This document shows positions 16,974 to 26,026 of a DNA stretch of 64,000 bases, one piece after another. The position numbers and the translations under genes are program-made. This DNA comes from Bradyrhizobium sp. ISRA430 (GTDB lineage: Bacteria > Pseudomonadota > Alphaproteobacteria > Rhizobiales > Xanthobacteraceae): assembly GCF_029909975.1 (NCBI RefSeq), contig NZ_CP094516.1, positions 6,736,501-6,800,500 of the forward strand, in the 5' to 3' direction. Under the pieces are notes generated by a model, which was given only the letters and a program-made list of their open reading frames with translations, searched no databases and was not told the origin of the DNA. Each line of letters begins with the position of its first letter. The stretch's first letter is position 1.

Positions 16974-17572
16974 AGCCGTGCGAGCCAATAGATGCAGCCA
17001 TAGATCGGAAGCCAGGTCGCGACGACAAAGTTCCAATACATCGCGCTATCCTGGACGTCGCCGAGCCGCCGCGGATTGCGGCCGTGCCGCGTGAACATCA
17101 GCGCCGCGAGAACCAAGGTGTCGACGAGCTCCGTGATGATGTGCGTGGTGTGGAGGCCGAGCAGCGTCCAGACCACCGAGCCGTAGGCGTTGGTATCCCA
17201 ACTGACCCTGAGCGCCGGGAACTCGAAGACACGCACGACCAGTGGCGCGATGCCGAAGATCGACATGATGACGATACCGGTCCTGACCTTGCGCAGGTCC
17301 TGCTGCCCGGCCCAGCGCGAGATCAGGATATTCGGGATGAGGCTGGCCAGGAGGATGAGCGTCAGCAGCGTGCCAGGAAGCAGGTCCGGCGGCGGCGCGT
17401 TGATCGGCCAGGTTGCAGCCAGGCTCATCAGATAGAGATAGACGGCGATGACCAGCGCGAAGCCAGTACCTTCGATCAGCATGAACGCGAGGGTGCCCCA
17501 CCAGGTGACGCTGGCTGTGCCCAGGCCATGGAGCGGCAGCTTGCCGAGATCGAGCATGATCCGCTCCCTCAT
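16970..17572 (-). CDS. ctaE: Cytochrome c oxidase subunit III
   Basis: 200 residues starting MRERIMLDLGKLPLHGLGTA. It has the helices of subunit III: WWGTLAFMLIEGTGFALVIA, LPGTLLTLILLASLIPNILI, VRTGIVIMSIFGIAPLVVRV, AYGSVVWTLLGLHTTHIITE and MYWNFVVATWLPIYGCIYWL. The L-G-L-H-x-x-H segment and the Glu in LIEGTGF are typical. This is the five-helix short form usual in caa3 oxidases. The start overlaps the ctaD stop by 4 bases. It stabilises subunit I and supports proton uptake. Confidence 0.8.
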   Translation of the reverse strand: MRERIMLDLGKLPLHGLGTASVTWWGTLAFMLIEGTGFALVIAVYLYLMSLAATWPINAPPPDLLPGTLLTLILLASLIPNILISRWAGQQDLRKVRTGIVIMSIFGIAPLVVRVFEFPALRVSWDTNAYGSVVWTLLGLHTTHIITELVDTLVLAALMFTRHGRNPRRLGDVQDSAMYWNFVVATWLPIYGCIYWLARL

Positions 17573-19482
17573 GCCTCGTCCTCCGGCGTGCCTTTGGGCC
17601 AGAACCAGCCGATCAGTGCAATCGCGACGGGGATCGAGCCCCAGACCACGGCCCAGGGCGAGAAGATCGACCAGATCAGCATCACGGTTGTGGCGAGCGC
17701 GGCCCAGAGCGGCCAGATCGAATGCTGCGGCGAGGCTTCGCGCACCTGCGGCTCGGAGGTCGCGAGCGAGGTCACAAGCAGTTCGCGGCGATCGCTGCGC
17801 AGGCCATCGGCGACGGAGAGCGTGTCGCGGTTTTCCCAGACCGGGTGCAGTCCGCCGACGACCGGGATCAACGCGAAATTGTAACTCGGGGGCGGCGAGG
17901 TTGTTGCCCATTCGAGGGTTGGTGCATCCCAGGGATTGTCCGACGCGGTCACGCCACCGCGCAGGCTGCTAATCGCGTTGACGAAGAAGAGCAGGAAGCC
18001 GATCGTCAGGAAGATTGCGCTCAGGCTGACAAACAGGTTCAGGCCATGCCACGGCAGGTCAGGCTGATAGGTGTAGATCCGGCGCGGCATGCCTTGAAGG
18101 CCGAGGATGTGCATCGGGAAGAAGGTCGCGTTGAAGCCGATGAAGATCAGCCAGAACGACGATCGCCCGAGGCTTTCGCTCATCATCTTCCCAGTAATCT
18201 TGGGAAACCAGTAGTGGATCGCACCGAGCAGCGGAAACACAGCGCCGCCAATCAGCACGTAGTGGAAGTGTGCGACGACGAAATAGGTGTCGTGGACCTG
18301 TGTGTCGAACGGCACGGAAGCCACCATGACGCCCGTGAGCCCGCCGATCACGAAAGTAACGATGAAGCCGATGATGAAGAGGAGCGGTGCCTTGAACACG
18401 GGCTTGCCGTCCCATAGCGTCGCCAGCCAGCAGAACACTTGGATGCTGGCGGGAATGGCGATGGCCATGCTGGATGCAGTGAAAAAGCTGTCGCCGAGCC
18501 GCGGCAGCCCGACGACGAACATGTGATGCACCCACAGGCCGAAGGCGAGAATACCGGTCGCGATCAGAGCCATCACCAGGGGGAGGTAGCCGAAGGCTGG
18601 CCGCCTCGCGAAGGGCTCGATCATGGTCGAGACCATGCCGGCGGCAGGCAGAAAGATGATGTAGACCTCAGGATGGCCGAAGAACCAGAACAGATGCTGC
18701 CAGAGCAGCACGTCGCCCCCTTCGGCCGGATTATAGAAGTGCGTGCCGACGAGCCGGTCCAGGATCAGGCTGCTGCTCGCGACGACGATCGCCGGCATCG
18801 CCATGATGACGAGAAATGACGTCACCAGCATCGCCCATACGAATACCGGAATGCGGTCGAGCGTCATGCCCGGCGCACGCTGCTTGAAGATGGTGACGAT
18901 GAGTTCGACCGCGACGGCGAGCGCAGACAGCTCTGTGAAGGTGATCATCTGCGCCCAGATATCGGCGCGTTTGCCGGCGCCATATTGCGGGCCGGACAGC
19001 GGCACATAGGCGAACCAGCCGACATCCGGGGCCATGTCGAGCGCGAAGGCGATCCAGAGCAGCATGCCGCCGGCGAGATAGATCCAGTAGGAGAAGGCGT
19101 TGAGCCGCGGAAAGGCGATGTTGCGGGTGCCAACCATCAGCGGGACAAGATAGACCGCGACGGCCTCCATCACCGGGACAGCGAACAGGAACATCATGTT
19201 CGCGCCGTGCATGGTGAAGATCTGATTGTAGCGATCAGGCCCGAGCAGGCGCGCTTCGGGTTGCGCGAGCTGGATTCGCATTAGGGCCGCCAATACGCCG
19301 CCAAGCGAAAGGAAGATGAATGCCGTGAAGATGTAGCGCCGGCCAATGATCTTGTGATCAACGGTTGCGAGCGCGCCCAAGAAGCCGGACGGTGTCCTCC
19401 AAGTCTCGGCGAGCGCGCTGGTCAAGCGCGAACGTTCGAGCTCGATGTCGCGCGCATCGGGTGCCGTCGCGGGACCGCTCAT
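17569..19482 (-). CDS. ctaD: caa3-type cytochrome c oxidase subunit I
   Basis: 637 residues. It is the catalytic heme-copper subunit: low-spin heme ligand in FTMHGANMMFLFAVPVMEAV, CuB ligand and cross-linked Tyr in FGHPEVYIIFLPAAGM, CuB His pair in WVHHMFVVGLP, and heme a/a3 ligands in VVAHFHYVLIGGAVFPLLGA. After the standard 12-helix core a tail with two more hydrophobic segments (PLWAALATTVMLIWSIFSPW, SIPVAIALIGWFWPKGTPED) extends it beyond mitochondrial-type subunit I, as in other caa3 enzymes with extra helices. It reduces oxygen to water and pumps protons. Flanked by ctaC and ctaE with 4-base overlaps. Confidence 0.95.
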   Translation of the reverse strand: MSGPATAPDARDIELERSRLTSALAETWRTPSGFLGALATVDHKIIGRRYIFTAFIFLSLGGVLAALMRIQLAQPEARLLGPDRYNQIFTMHGANMMFLFAVPVMEAVAVYLVPLMVGTRNIAFPRLNAFSYWIYLAGGMLLWIAFALDMAPDVGWFAYVPLSGPQYGAGKRADIWAQMITFTELSALAVAVELIVTIFKQRAPGMTLDRIPVFVWAMLVTSFLVIMAMPAIVVASSSLILDRLVGTHFYNPAEGGDVLLWQHLFWFFGHPEVYIIFLPAAGMVSTMIEPFARRPAFGYLPLVMALIATGILAFGLWVHHMFVVGLPRLGDSFFTASSMAIAIPASIQVFCWLATLWDGKPVFKAPLLFIIGFIVTFVIGGLTGVMVASVPFDTQVHDTYFVVAHFHYVLIGGAVFPLLGAIHYWFPKITGKMMSESLGRSSFWLIFIGFNATFFPMHILGLQGMPRRIYTYQPDLPWHGLNLFVSLSAIFLTIGFLLFFVNAISSLRGGVTASDNPWDAPTLEWATTSPPPSYNFALIPVVGGLHPVWENRDTLSVADGLRSDRRELLVTSLATSEPQVREASPQHSIWPLWAALATTVMLIWSIFSPWAVVWGSIPVAIALIGWFWPKGTPEDEA

Positions 19483-20486
19483 TTGAGGCTCGCCAGATAG
19501 GCGGAGACGGCGCGCAGCTCGTCCGGCGTAAGCGGCACCATAGGCATATTGTTGCCGGGCTTGATCGTCTGGGGATCAGCAGTCCAGGCGGAGAGCGAGC
19601 CGCGCGTGGTCTCGAACAGCCCGGCTGCGATGGTGCGGCGGCTGCCGACATGGGTCAGGTCGGGTCCCGTGGTGCCGCCCGCCGCGGTACCACGAATGGT
19701 GTGGCAGGCCGCGCAGGGTTTTGCCAAGAATGTCTGCAAGCCCGCGGCGATCTCCTCTGCCGCCGGTTGGATCGCGTCCCGCCGCTGCGCATTCGCCCAT
19801 CTATCGAAATCGTCCTGCGTCTCTACAAATACGAGCAGCGCCATATGAGCGTGCTGCATGCCGCAAAATTCGGCGCATTGACCGCGGTAGACGCCGGCGC
19901 GTTCGGCGCGAATTGTCAGCTCGTTCGGGCGACCCGGAATAAGGTCCTGCTTGCCCGCGAGGCTCGGCACCCAGAACGAGTGGATCACGTCGAGCCCTTC
20001 GAGCTTGAGACGCACGTTGCGGCCGACGGGAATATGAATTTCGTTCGCGGTTTCGAATCGCTGCGATGGATCGGGGCCGATGTATTCTGCGTCCCACCAC
20101 CATTGCAGGCCGCGCACCCGGATGGTCAGATCGTCCGGTCCTGCGACGCTGAGCGCGCGCGTCGCGAAGAAGCTCATGATAGTGAAGGTGGAGATCATGA
20201 GCACGGTGGCGATGGCAGCGCCGGTGACTGCGATCGTCATACGGCGCTCGTTTTGCGGACCGGGTGACGCCGGGCTGTTGTCGCGATTGCGCCAGAGCGC
20301 AGCGATCAATGCGATCATCACGAGCATCCAGACCACGGAGCAGACGGCAACAATCAGGATGATGAGATGTCTCAGGCTGATTGCGGAGACGCCATGCGGT
20401 TCGAGCACGGATTGCCAGCCGCCGCATCCAGCGAGCAGTGCCGCAAGCACGGCGCAGTGACAGGCTGTTCGAACGTGCCGGATCAC
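19479..20486 (-). CDS. ctaC: caa3-type oxidase subunit II with fused cytochrome c domain
   Basis: 335 residues. A lipoprotein-type signal (AVLAALLAGCGG) is followed by two helices (LRHLIILIVAVCSVVWMLVM and TIAVTGAAIATVLMISTFTI). The CuA domain carries the ligands in QCAEFCGMQHAHM with the upstream His in DVIHSFWVPSL. The C-terminal part is a fused class I cytochrome c: CAACHT near residue 266 and the axial Met in GNNMPMVPLT. Subunit II with its own cytochrome defines a caa3 oxidase. It accepts electrons at the periplasmic face and passes them to subunit I. Overlaps by 4 bases with ctaD and with the upstream cytochrome gene. Confidence 0.95.
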   Translation of the reverse strand: MIRHVRTACHCAVLAALLAGCGGWQSVLEPHGVSAISLRHLIILIVAVCSVVWMLVMIALIAALWRNRDNSPASPGPQNERRMTIAVTGAAIATVLMISTFTIMSFFATRALSVAGPDDLTIRVRGLQWWWDAEYIGPDPSQRFETANEIHIPVGRNVRLKLEGLDVIHSFWVPSLAGKQDLIPGRPNELTIRAERAGVYRGQCAEFCGMQHAHMALLVFVETQDDFDRWANAQRRDAIQPAAEEIAAGLQTFLAKPCAACHTIRGTAAGGTTGPDLTHVGSRRTIAAGLFETTRGSLSAWTADPQTIKPGNNMPMVPLTPDELRAVSAYLASLK

Positions 20487-21049
20487 GGCGTCGGCCCCTG
20501 ATCCGGATGGAGCGGCGTCGGCCCCTGATCGAAGAGGATCTTCGCCGGCGCGCGATTCTCGGCAGGTCGCGTCTGTTTCTCGTCGTTGCGGCTGGGCGCC
20601 GCCGTCTTGCCTTCATAGGATCCGATGGTCTGGACATAGCCTGCGAGCCGCCAGATCTCCTCGGTCGTCATCTTGTCGCGAAAGGCCGGCATGCCGTGCG
20701 GCCGGCCGTCGCGGATCGAGGCGAAGATCGAAACCATCTCGGGACCGTAGTACCACCAGCCGTCGAGGAAGCCCGGCCCGCTGCCGCCCTTGCCGTCGCC
20801 ATGGCAGGCCTTGCAGCCAAACCAGGAATACAGCCGCTTGCCTTGGCTGAGATTGTAGGCGTTGACCTCGTAAGGTCGGCCGAGCGCGTAATAGACATTC
20901 GGTGGCGCGCCGCTGATGCCGTTCGGCATCAGCGCAATCTTGTCCAGCGCATCCGCGACCGGCGGATCGAGCCGCAATTGCCGTTCTTCGCGCTGGCATC
21001 CCGCCAAAGCGGTCGCAAGACCAAGGAGAAGGCCGGTCATCCGCTTCAT
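20483..21049 (-). CDS. Lipoprotein cytochrome c, first gene of the caa3 operon
   Basis: 188 residues. MKRMTGLLLGLATALAGCQR is a lipoprotein signal with Cys18 as lipid site. The heme c motif is CKACHG near residue 81 (YSWFGCKACHGDGKGGSGPG), and the axial Met is likely in PHGMPAFRDKMT. Probably an electron carrier to the oxidase. The last residues contain a duplicated hexapeptide (DQGPTP twice, 9 residues apart), encoded by a 17-base perfect repeat at 20487-20503 and 20514-20530, which runs up to the ctaC start. The tail may therefore be a recent local duplication without function. Confidence 0.8.
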   Translation of the reverse strand: MKRMTGLLLGLATALAGCQREERQLRLDPPVADALDKIALMPNGISGAPPNVYYALGRPYEVNAYNLSQGKRLYSWFGCKACHGDGKGGSGPGFLDGWWYYGPEMVSIFASIRDGRPHGMPAFRDKMTTEEIWRLAGYVQTIGSYEGKTAAPSRNDEKQTRPAENRAPAKILFDQGPTPLHPDQGPTP

Positions 21050-21118
21050 CTGGTCGTCTAGGGGGCAGGCGAGCTATAAACGTCAATCGACATGTCCGGC
21101 CGAAGTTCCTGCCGGCTA

Positions 21119-21590
21119 ATTGACATTGTCGTCCAGCATGTTGCGGAAGGCGGTCGCGACCGCGGCCGTGCCGGTTGCGCATCAGAGCAATCTCGCCTTG
21201 CTGCTCATGGCGGATGGCATGCGCCATGATGCGCAGGCGCGGGTCACCCCGGCTGTGCCACATCTGGTCAGCCATTTTCACCGCGCCCTTGTGAAGACGG
21301 CTCATCGTCTCGATGAAGACCGCGTCGAAGTGCTCGGGCGGCGCGCTCTTGCGGCATCTCGGCCGGCGTCAGAAAGGCCGGCATGACAGCGCGCTCCTCG
21401 GCGCTGCAATCCGGCGTCTCCGTATCGAAACCAGCTCAGCCACCAAGTCTCGAAAAATCCGTTCTTGCCGGTCTGGCTTGCGACCATCAGCATGGCGAGC
21501 TTCTGCAAATGCGGTGTGCGCGCTCGGCCGCGATCCGTACAAGCTCGATGCCTTGCGCATGATGTGGGGTCATGTGCCGGATTAGGCTTG
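21119..21590 (-). pseudogene. DUF305 family metal-binding protein, multiply frameshifted
   Basis: Pieces in different frames add up to a DUF305 protein: MTPHHAQGIELVRIAAERA (the His-His motif), PHLQKLAMLMVASQTGKNGF, SAEERAVMPAFLTPAEM, then MSRLHKGAVKMADQMWHSRG and MAHAIRHEQQGEIALM. At least three frame changes are needed, so no intact product is possible. DUF305 proteins are periplasmic, four-helix bundles often linked to copper handling, which fits its place beside the oxidase operon. The following stretch to 22002 has only weak frames. Confidence 0.65.
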
Positions 21591-22002
21591 GTCCGTGTCC
21601 GCTGGGGGAGCGCCAAGGCGCTAACTATCTGCACCGGCTAGACAATCTTCTTTTCGAAGACTTCGCAGGCTCTCGTGAGCCACCTTCAATGTACCCATCC
21701 GGTAAAGACCCTGGCTAGATCTGTCGTTTCCGTTTGGTCTGGATCTGGCCGCAAAATGGTTCTGGTGTTCAGTCCGGGGTTAGTGGTTCCCTTGGGGGGT
21801 CAGTTTGGGTCAATTCGAGCCGGATAGCTGTGATCGTGTCTCCATCGGGGTCCTTTGAGGTGATCGCGCAAGCGACCCCCGCGGGTTCGGCAGCGTGTTT
21901 TCCGAATTGTTCGTCAGGCCGGGAAAGATTGACGTCTATAGGGCCATAAGGACATTGAACCCGTTGCCAAATCTCTATTTTCCAAGCAGGAGATCTATCA
22001 TT

Positions 22003-22290
22003 TTGAAGTCGACCCGCGAGAGTCCAAGCGGACCGGGACAGCCGAACGTCAGGCGGCGTGCGGTTCTGGAAACGGCACGGAAACTTGGTCTGCTCGGTAG
22101 CGAAAACCGTCGGATAGGCGGCCGCGTTTGCCGAGATCTGGTGGCAGCTGCGAAGAAAAAATCCGGCATAACGTCCGACACCGAGCTTGTCGAGTACGCG
22201 CTGGCGGAGGTGGCGCTCGAAGACGACTTCGGCACGAGACTCATCCGTCGCAAAGGTAGAGTCCCGAACGACGTCGATCTCGAGTTTTGA
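22003..22290 (+). CDS. Ribbon-helix-helix-like, antitoxin-type small protein
   Basis: 95 residues from a TTG with AGCAGGAGA well placed about 10 bases ahead. The recognisable part is the second half: CRDLVAAAKKKSGITSDTEL, VEYALAEVALEDDFGTRLIR and VPNDVDLEF. The order basic helix, G-I-x-S-x-T-E-L-x-E-x-A-L, then A-L-E-D-D-F-G is typical of small RHH-fold proteins often annotated as VapB-like antitoxins or orphan regulators. The N-terminal 35 residues are less conserved in style and the start is not certain. No toxin gene with a PIN or other domain is seen on either side, so it may be an orphan. Confidence 0.5.
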   Translation: MKSTRESPSGPGQPNVRRRAVLETARKLGLLGSENRRIGGRVCRDLVAAAKKKSGITSDTELVEYALAEVALEDDFGTRLIRRKGRVPNDVDLEF

Positions 22291-22598
22291 TCCGCTCCGT
22301 GCGCTGCGGCGGATCAAGCCGCACCGCGACCGCGATTCACCGTCGCCATGCGAGTCGTGGAGACGACGCATCTCTGCGTGCGCCGAACTGCTCTTAGATA
22401 TGTGCGTCTGCATCGATGTGCTTCGAAGTCGCCCTCGGCGTAGTATCCTGCCTTGCTGGCTGGCCGTGCGATGCAGCGGGGCGCACCTGCGGCCGAGCAG
22501 GCAGGGAATAATCGACCGCTGCGGGCGCTAGCCTATTGTTCTCCTCCAGGATGCATGCAGTATCCGGCTTTGGGCAAAATCATTTTCTGGGGGGCACG

Positions 22599-22889
22599 AT
22601 GTGGCAGGGCATCCAGCGCCGCTTTTATTCGATGATGTACTATTTCGGTCGGACGCCGCCGACGTCCGCCGAGATTGATGCGGCTTTCGAAAAAATCGAA
22701 GCAGAAGCGACAGTCTCGGCTGATGATGATCCATGGTGCGATTGCCAGGTGAAGGCAGGCTCCACCACCATTCAATGCAAGACCAGACGGACGTCGGCTT
22801 GCGAGGCGATGGGCGAGGTCAGGCGCGACGTGAACGCGATTCCGCACAAGGTGGGCTTCTGCAGAAGTGTGTCGGAGGGGTCGAGATGA
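22599..22889 (+). CDS. Small Cys-containing hypothetical protein
   Basis: 96 residues from MWQGIQRRFYSMMYYFGRTP with GGGGGGCACG ahead of the ATG. It includes an acidic helix (SAEIDAAFEKIEAEATVSAD) and a Cys-rich region (DPWCDCQVKAGSTTIQCKTR, SACEAMGEV, GFCRSVSEG). Five Cys residues in 96 suggest disulphides or metal binding. No family recognised and no signal peptide. It overlaps the next gene (lipoprotein) by ATGA, so the two are co-translated and probably act together. The 308-base gap upstream (22291-22598) shows nothing recognisable. Confidence 0.5.
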   Translation: MWQGIQRRFYSMMYYFGRTPPTSAEIDAAFEKIEAEATVSADDDPWCDCQVKAGSTTIQCKTRRTSACEAMGEVRRDVNAIPHKVGFCRSVSEGSR

Positions 22890-23692
22890 GGGAGGCTGTG
22901 CGACAATGGAGCGGCTGGCTCTGGATCTCGCTTTCTGGCGTTTTGCTTTCCGGATGTGCGACGGTCGTTCCTAACTTCGATATTCCGGCCGATCAGAACG
23001 GACCGACCATCCATTCGATTTCGCGACGGGTGAGCTGCGAACTGGTGCAGTTGATCGAGCGGGGTGACGCGATGTCGGAGACCTTGCTCGGCGACGACAT
23101 GGTCGTTGCCGTCCAGCTCAATCTGACGGTCAACGATACAGGAGGCCTCAGCCCATCTCTGACTTACGTCAACGCGCCCTTTGCGTTCGGTTTGGGCGGG
23201 GCGCTCAGCCAATCGCGCGAGCAAAACTTCACGCAGAAGTACTATTATTCGGTGCGGGCTCTGCGAAAGGAGGCGGCGGAGGTGAGAAAGCTGGGTGGCA
23301 ATCTGGCGGAATGCTGGCCGACCGATACAAATCTCGCAGGCGAACTCGGTCTCAAACGAACCGTCGAGCTCGCCCTGACTGCGCAGCACGTGGCTTGGGA
23401 CAAGAAGCTTTCCGACGACGGTGGCGTCTTCGGGGGGTACGTCAATTTCGTCGTCACGAAAAATGTAAATGGTGGTCCGATCTGGACGCTCACCAGTTTC
23501 GTCGGACCCGGAAGCACTCTTGGATCGTTCTCGGAGGTCAACACGGACAAGCTGACTTTCGCGTTTGCGCGCGGCGACAAGGCCGGCACGCTGTTCCGGG
23601 AGTCCGGTCGGGTGAAGGCGGATCGGCTCATCGAGCAGATCAATATCAATCAGCTGACGACCCAGTTGTCAGGAGTTCGTCCATTGAGATGA
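22886..23692 (+). CDS. Hypothetical outer-surface lipoprotein
   Basis: 268 residues from MREAVRQWSGWLWISLSGVL; the lipobox is LLSGC with lipidated Cys near residue 25. The mature protein carries FDIPADQNGPTIHSISRRVS, CELVQLIERGD, VAVQLNLTVNDTGGLSPSLT and later NFVVTKNVNGGPIWTLTSFV, GSFSEVNTDKLTFAFARGDK. It is rich in beta-strand-like segments, with DxxGLSPSLTYVNAPFAFGL resembling lipoproteins annotated as hypothetical in many rhizobia. No catalytic motif seen. The start overlaps the upstream small gene by 4 bases. Confidence 0.65.
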   Translation: MREAVRQWSGWLWISLSGVLLSGCATVVPNFDIPADQNGPTIHSISRRVSCELVQLIERGDAMSETLLGDDMVVAVQLNLTVNDTGGLSPSLTYVNAPFAFGLGGALSQSREQNFTQKYYYSVRALRKEAAEVRKLGGNLAECWPTDTNLAGELGLKRTVELALTAQHVAWDKKLSDDGGVFGGYVNFVVTKNVNGGPIWTLTSFVGPGSTLGSFSEVNTDKLTFAFARGDKAGTLFRESGRVKADRLIEQININQLTTQLSGVRPLR

Positions 23693-24151
23693 TCGTGGTG
23701 ATCGAGATCGAGCGATGAACGACATCTTTTTCACCTCGTTAGGGCCACGCCGAGGATCGCAGATTCGGCGGGTTGCGGGCGGAACGCGCCGCGGCAGAGC
23801 GACCGTGGCTGGGAGATCCAGGCGCTCGGGACCGACGCATGGACATCGATCGACCATGCGCCGAAAACCGGCGTGGCGGCGGCATGAGGAGGCTGGCAAT
23901 CCTGGTCCAGATGGACGAACCGAACTTCAAATCCGATCGTCTCATTCGTCGCGGAGTGGACGGTCCCGGTCCCGCCCGCCGTCGCGGAACACCGGACCTG
24001 TATCATAGATTGCGCAGGCTGACATGTGAGATGGGTTACGATTCAAGGTTTTGCTGTGAGTGACATGGAGTTTGCGCCACGGACAACGCGGCGTCTGGCC
24101 GATCACAGATCGCCGGGATCCATGGAGCCCGGCCCGATGCCGGCGGTCGGC
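23693..24151 (+). other. Gene-poor stretch before the integrase end
   Basis: About 460 bases between the lipoprotein gene and the convergent tyrosine recombinase. Frames of 60-97 codons occur on both strands, but they are Arg/Ser/Pro-rich, lack ribosome binding sites and show no domain. I see no tRNA, repeat or terminator-like stem with a T-run. Confidence 0.4.
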
Positions 24152-25876
24152 TCAGGCCTTGCGGAGCAGGTCTCGGCCTTGTTGCCGCTGCCGCCGCTTC
24201 GCCGGCGGTGAGGCGGGTTTGCGGCGAGATCTCGCGGCGGTCGTGCCACGATCCTGCGAACCGAGCGAGGGGCGCAGCCGCGCATCAGGGATCCGCGGCA
24301 GCTTCGGCTGGGGCCAGTTCAGCTTCTCCTTGTCGTTCTCGTCGACTTCGTGCGGCATGGGCAAGGTGCCTCCGGCCCTGACATAGGCGTCGAGCACGGC
24401 GTCGCTCCACAGCTTCATCGCCTGGGTCTTCAAGGGCATCTCTTGGCTGGTGAGGTAGAACTCCCGCGTGACGGCCGACATCTCGTCGTCCGCCTCGTTG
24501 CGGTCGCGCGGCAGAACGTGGCCGAGCAGGGCCGACACGGCGGCCCCGGACACCTTGTCGGGTTGCGCCTTCATGAAGTCCGTCGCAATGGTTCTCACGA
24601 GGTGCGGCCAGAAGCGCGGCAAGCCTTCGAGATAGTTCTTCGTGCGCTCGCCTTTGCGGGTCTTCTTCCGGCCGCCCATGGCGCGCAGATGTCCGTTGAG
24701 GCTGCTCGGAAACAGTCCAGGATCCGAGTTGTCAGGGTGTCCGCGGCGACTCTTCCTGCGCGAGGAGGCAAACAGCCAGCCGCTGATGCTGCGCAGGCCG
24801 CGCTTCCTGGTGACGATCACCTCAAAGTCGCGCTGGCAACACCGCACGATGTGAAGCAAGAACGGCGGGATCGGGAGCATGAAGCGGCGCTTGTTCTTGA
24901 CGCCCTCGGCCGGCCATTCCGCCGTGCCCCATGGTTGAGCGGCCGTGGACAAAGGGTTGAGCGGATCTTGGTACTTCAAGTCGTCGCGCTTGAGCTGGCT
25001 GCAGGTAAACTTCCGGTTCAGCGTGAAGATCAGCCACCAGAGGCCGGCCCGGACCGCGGGCGAGACCTTCCGGTTTCCGCTCCGCTCGGCGCAGTACCGT
25101 TCGTGGATCACGAGCAGCTTGCCGAGCGCGTCGATCTTGAACGCTTCCCGGGCAGCGTTGAAATCGCGGTCGCGTTGCTCCATCTGCTCGATTTCAGCGG
25201 CCGACGGCTGCGGGGGCCTGATCTCCTCCCACCACGGCACGACGCCGACGAGTCCGCTCTCGATGGTTCGTTCGGAACGGGCCCAGGTCAGCGTGGCCCG
25301 AACCCAGGCGAGCGTCTTGCAGCAGGCGCCGTGCCCTCGCTCGCGGTGGACGGCATCGAGCAGCTCGATCAGGTCGACGTCGGTCAGATTGGAGAGCCTC
25401 TTGGCCCGCCAGGCGGCGAACTGGGGCTTGTCGAAGCAGCCCGCGATGTCCTTCAGGGTGGCTGGCGCCGGCGGCCTGACGCGCTTGCCTTTCTTGCGCT
25501 TGACCTGGCGCGAGGCCTGGAATTCGCGGTCAAGGTCGGCCCAGCTCCACCCCTTTGTGTGCGGACGTCTGCCCGATCGCATCGCATAGTAGCGCGCGCC
25601 GGCGCTGTCTCGGGCCTTCGTCACAGTGAGATAACTGTCGTCGCCGGGCTCGCGTTTGGCGTTGCCGATCCGCTTCATCTGGCCGTTGACGCGGACGAAC
25701 CAGCCGACGCGGGACCCGCGCTGGCGCAGGACCAGGTAGCGCAACTGTGTGTCGCAGTAGTCGTAGAACTCATTCGAGTCCTTGGCGCGCGCCGCACGGG
25801 CCAGCGCCTCGGCCACGATCTCGGCGGTGATCAGAACCCGCGTCGACTTCTCAGGCGATTTGCGTGAGCGTGACAT
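24152..25876 (-). CDS. Phage-type tyrosine recombinase (island integrase)
   Basis: 574 residues from MSRSRKSPEKSTRVLITAEI; GGAGGTGGGCC sits ahead of this ATG. The catalytic pattern is in the C-terminal half: FWPHLVRTIATDF (His-x-x-Arg), VSALLGHVLPRD (second His-type position) and AVTREFYLTSQ (nucleophilic Tyr candidate). An N-terminal domain (DTQLRYLVLRQRGSRVGWFV and KRIGNAKREPGDDSYLTVTK) resembles the arm-binding domain of P4-type integrases. Its start is 150 bases from the tRNA-Ile fragment, the standard place for an integrase beside its attachment site. Basic C-terminal tail (RRKPASPPAKRRQRQQGRD) is unusual. A long open frame on the opposite strand is its shadow. Confidence 0.8.
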   Translation of the reverse strand: MSRSRKSPEKSTRVLITAEIVAEALARAARAKDSNEFYDYCDTQLRYLVLRQRGSRVGWFVRVNGQMKRIGNAKREPGDDSYLTVTKARDSAGARYYAMRSGRRPHTKGWSWADLDREFQASRQVKRKKGKRVRPPAPATLKDIAGCFDKPQFAAWRAKRLSNLTDVDLIELLDAVHRERGHGACCKTLAWVRATLTWARSERTIESGLVGVVPWWEEIRPPQPSAAEIEQMEQRDRDFNAAREAFKIDALGKLLVIHERYCAERSGNRKVSPAVRAGLWWLIFTLNRKFTCSQLKRDDLKYQDPLNPLSTAAQPWGTAEWPAEGVKNKRRFMLPIPPFLLHIVRCCQRDFEVIVTRKRGLRSISGWLFASSRRKSRRGHPDNSDPGLFPSSLNGHLRAMGGRKKTRKGERTKNYLEGLPRFWPHLVRTIATDFMKAQPDKVSGAAVSALLGHVLPRDRNEADDEMSAVTREFYLTSQEMPLKTQAMKLWSDAVLDAYVRAGGTLPMPHEVDENDKEKLNWPQPKLPRIPDARLRPSLGSQDRGTTAARSRRKPASPPAKRRQRQQGRDLLRKA

Positions 25877-26026
25877 GGCCCACCTCCGTGGCCCCGTAGC
25901 ATTATCGTAGCATGGAGGGGCGGCGAGGGGACGGAAAATCGCCCCTGCAAGTGCCTGACCGGGTGGGGGTTTCCCGGGCATTTCGGCCCGGGTCGGCGCA
26001 AAAGTCCCGCGCCAAGGACTCAAACC

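Noticed and set aside
24350..25867. 505-codon open frame on the plus strand
   Set aside because: It is the exact antisense of the tyrosine recombinase, is Arg/Ala/Gly-rich, and shows no domain.
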